This document shows, piece by piece, positions 63,337 to 64,000 of a stretch of 64,000 nucleotides of DNA (its first letter is position 1; each line of letters opens with the position of its first letter). Below the pieces are notes generated by a model. It was not told the DNA's origin. It did no database searches and worked only from the letters and a program-made list of their open reading frames with translations. The stretch is from Streptomyces sp. NBC_01304. Lineage in GTDB: Bacteria; Actinomycetota; Actinomycetes; Streptomycetales; Streptomycetaceae. The stretch lies in contig NZ_CP109055.1 of NCBI RefSeq assembly GCF_035975855.1, positions 6,882,001 to 6,946,000 of the forward strand, in the 5' to 3' direction. The translations under genes were made by a program, and so were the position numbers.

Positions 63337-63861
63337 TCAAGCAGGAGTGTCGTGGAGCGCGAGCCGCCAGTCCTGCCCCACCACGTCCGCCCCGAAGAGC
63401 CGCTGGGGCTTCTCCGCCACCAGCACGAAGCCGTGCCGCTGATAGAGCGCACGGGCCGCCGCCAGCGCGTCCACCGTCCACAGCACGAGCTCCCGATAGC
63501 CCTGTCCGCGCGCGAAGTCGACGCAGGTACCCACCAGTTGGTCCCCGATGCCGTGCCCCCTGGCATCCGGCTCCACGAGGAGCAGCCGCAGCCGGGCGGT
63601 GCCGGGTGCGTCATCGCGTACGCACATGATCGAGCCGACCGGACGGCCGTCCAGCTCCGCGATCCACACGCGCTCCAGATACGGGTCGTGGTCCTGCGCG
63701 AAGTCGGCCACGATGCGGGCGATCAGACCCTCGTAGTCCGTGTTGTACCCCTGCTCGGTCGCGTACAGGGCGCCGTGGCGCTGGACGATCCAGCCCAGGT
63801 CGCCGGGGGCGGGGTCGCGGAGGCGGACGCCCGGGGGGCGGGCGGGGTCAGTCGAGGTCAT
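63337..63861 (-). CDS. GNAT-family N-acetyltransferase
   Basis: A 174-residue acetyltransferase. The acetyl-CoA loop is LRLLLVEPDARGHGIGDQLVGTCVDFARGQGYRELVLWTV (R-x-x-G-x-G/A pattern), followed by AARALYQRHGFVLV. The substrate is unknown; the pattern fits MarR-fused or RimI-like small-molecule acetyltransferases. Its ATG overlaps the last 14 bp of the Uma2-like gene, so the two are likely coupled. Confidence 0.88.
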   Translation of the reverse strand: MTSTDPARPPGVRLRDPAPGDLGWIVQRHGALYATEQGYNTDYEGLIARIVADFAQDHDPYLERVWIAELDGRPVGSIMCVRDDAPGTARLRLLLVEPDARGHGIGDQLVGTCVDFARGQGYRELVLWTVDALAAARALYQRHGFVLVAEKPQRLFGADVVGQDWRLALHDTPA

Positions 63862-64000
63862 GGGAGCCGGGGAAGCTGTCGGTGTTGATGACGAGGTTCC
63901 GGTTCCCGCTGGTCGGCACGACCAAGTCCCGGCCGAAGGGCACTTCTTCGCGATCCCTGTACGTACGGTCGCGCTGTGGCTCGGTGTGCATGGTGCAGAG
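63848..64000 (-). CDS. C-terminal part of a probable Uma2-family protein (partial)
   Basis: The last 50 codons of a minus-strand gene running off the window. The end reads YRDREEVPFGRDLVVP followed by LVINTDSFPGSHDLD, which resembles the C-terminus of Uma2-family (PD-(D/E)XK-like) proteins common in Streptomyces. Only the tail is visible, so the family is a tentative call. The gene overlaps the GNAT gene start by 14 bp. Confidence 0.55.
   Translation of the reverse strand, partial: LCTMHTEPQRDRTYRDREEVPFGRDLVVPTSGNRNLVINTDSFPGSHDLD

Overview
The window is chromosomal DNA of a Streptomyces species. The evidence is very high GC content, near-universal G/C at third codon positions, GTG starts, the DJ-1/AraC regulator AdpA next to oligoribonuclease, a single TTA (bldA-type) codon in adpA, CebR-type operators and a DmdR1-type iron box. 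From memory, the gene order from about 7.5 kb to the right end follows the S. coelicolor SCO2758 to SCO2805 neighbourhood in reverse. I could not check this here.

Left part (0-16 kb). A secreted M6-type metalloprotease is followed by a leftward set of DNA-metabolism genes next to tRNA-Lys(CTT). Reading leftward, these are a PAP2 membrane phosphatase, a RecB/Cas4-like PD-(D/E)XK nuclease with an apparent Fe-S cysteine set, a protein of unknown function, four 150-bp tandem repeats, an SF1B (Dna2/Upf1-like) helicase, a small protein and a prim-pol-family protein containing a TTA codon. A histidine phosphatase, a TPR regulator paired with a small divergent gene, a spermidine-synthase-like protein and an OmpR-type two-component system follow.

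Sugar and development part (16-32 kb). This holds a CBM2/GH18-type secreted protein and the cellobiose system cebR / cebE-cebF-cebG-bglC with two CebR boxes. Next come tRNA-His(GTG), orn, adpA with its long upstream region, a universal stress protein, an acetate-transporter-family protein and a leaderless small gene with glmS.

Iron and acyl-CoA part (32-45.6 kb). A GH20 hexosaminidase carries a DasR-like site over its promoter. The desferrioxamine uptake pair (siderophore-interacting protein and desE, with an iron box) follows directly. The biosynthetic genes desABCD, which I remember lying between these in S. coelicolor, are absent here. Then come a leucine-catabolism operon (acyl-CoA carboxylase beta and alpha subunits, HMG-CoA lyase, acyl-CoA dehydrogenase), its divergent TetR regulator, a second acyl-CoA dehydrogenase, an acyl-CoA thioesterase and a cation-diffusion-facilitator transporter.

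Right part (45.6-64 kb). Here are a phosphatase-like protein, agmatinase followed by a thiamine-diphosphate enzyme, a secreted endonuclease, a fused two-module ABC exporter, small secreted proteins and an S28 peptidase. They are followed by a PQQ-repeat Ser/Thr kinase, a lipoprotein, a GH3 beta-N-acetylglucosaminidase, a sugar isomerase/epimerase, a GNAT acetyltransferase and the 3' end of a probable Uma2-family gene.

Several gene ends carry dispersed repeats of at least three kinds, and one of these has entered the accC-like coding sequence. The best candidate for an undescribed system is the Fe-S nuclease / unknown protein / SF1B helicase set at 2.8-7.6 kb.
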